Assembly: GCA_046349915.1 (NCBI GenBank)
Contig: JAXMBL010000010.1
Span: 1 to 64,000, forward strand
From: CAIXSC01 sp046349915
GTDB taxonomy: Bacteria > Planctomycetota > Planctomycetia > Pirellulales > Pirellulaceae
Direction of reading: 5' to 3'
Length of the DNA: 64,000 bases
How positions within the stretch are numbered: the stretch's first letter is position 1; the number at the start of each line of letters is the position of its first letter. Below, in pieces: positions 63,717 to 64,000 of the stretch. The position numbers were made by a program, and so were the translations under genes. The notes under the pieces were generated by a model that was given only the letters and a program-made list of their open reading frames with translations, was not told the origin of the DNA and searched no databases.

Positions 63717-64000
63717 ATGGAACCAAGATCACTGCCTGAATCGTATCGCTTTACGGCGCCGCCCGAGCAATGCGGGTATCTGCCTGATCGTCAGTCGACC
63801 ATGGAGTATCGTTGGTTCGACGATTTAACGGACGAAGACTACGCTTGGTTGCTGGACCGAGGTTGGCGACGATTCGGCGAGTTGGTCTTCCGCCCCAATT
63901 GCAAGGGGTGCCAGGAGTGTCGCGGCATTCGTCTGGATGTTAGTGAATTCCAACCGAGTCGCAGCCACCGCCGTACGTTGAAACGGAATGAAGATGTGCG
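63717..64000 (+). CDS. bpt: aspartate/glutamate leucyltransferase (Bpt), N-terminal part
   Basis: The first ~94 residues, running out of the window. QCGYLPDRQSTMEYRWF, then RRFGELVFRPNCKGCQECR with the family's cysteine cluster, and SRSHRRTLKRNEDV match Bpt/Ate1-type aminoacyl-tRNA-protein transferases of the N-degron pathway. These attach leucine to N-terminal Asp or Glu, marking proteins for degradation. Placement next to hslUV is consistent with proteolysis, although N-degrons normally go to ClpS-ClpAP. Confidence 0.85.
   Translation, partial: MEPRSLPESYRFTAPPEQCGYLPDRQSTMEYRWFDDLTDEDYAWLLDRGWRRFGELVFRPNCKGCQECRGIRLDVSEFQPSRSHRRTLKRNEDV

Overview
The window reads as a planctomycete chromosome, probably from the Pirellulales or a relative. 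The evidence is a PVC-type heme-binding CxxCH protein, a DUF1549/DUF1553 plus DUF1501 pair, pre-peptidase C-type secreted proteins, large secreted cyclophilins, a membrane Ser/Thr kinase with an extracytoplasmic sensor, and many short intergenic palindromes. No rRNA, CRISPR array or transposase was seen. One tRNA gene, tRNA-Leu(TAA), is present.

Region 1 (about 0.4-23.7 kb) is a mobile defence island. A GmrSD-type restriction enzyme (DUF262/DUF1524) diverges from a locus in BREX type 1 order: small HTH gene, BrxA-like, BrxB-like, BrxC ATPase, methyltransferase, PglZ, short BrxL. The usual PglX is replaced by two tandem methyltransferase genes of a different architecture. Their ends are nearly identical and their middles are divergent. 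A response regulator and a sensor histidine kinase follow. The right end carries an AlpA-like HTH, a tyrosine recombinase, a possible PD-(D/E)XK protein and an ankyrin protein, and it abuts the 3' end of tRNA-Leu.

The most striking observation is in the sequence itself. From the end of brxC to the histidine kinase (7.9-19.8 kb) almost every gene is frameshifted: both methyltransferases, pglZ, brxL, the kinase and probably the brxC tail. Ten of about thirteen breaks are repaired by adding or removing a single GC (or CG) dinucleotide, almost always inside a GCGC/CGCG run. After repair each gene is an open frame of a whole number of codons with normal spacing to its neighbours. The roughly 40 kb of core genes show no such breaks. 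This points to one specific process, either mutational slippage, phase variation, or a localised base-calling artefact, rather than ordinary decay.

Region 2 (23.8-64 kb) is core chromosome. It contains a DUF420 membrane protein; a GNAT / beta-keto-acid cleavage enzyme / PP-loop ATPase group; a large PVC cytochrome-like protein; an endonuclease/exonuclease/phosphatase protein; an operon of glycosyltransferase, BshC-like protein and double GNAT; and a phosphorelay/partner-switch operon (HPt, two receiver-HATPase proteins, STAS). Next come an amidohydrolase, a Ser/Thr kinase, an SDR, an isopropylmalate dehydrogenase-like enzyme, two secreted cyclophilins, RsmD, a ferredoxin and the DUF1549-DUF1501-PPC secreted group. 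The region ends with a NYN/PIN-like protein, two planctomycete membrane proteins, an operon of isochorismatase-like hydrolase, aminotransferase and apolipoprotein N-acyltransferase, and hslV-hslU followed by the start of bpt.
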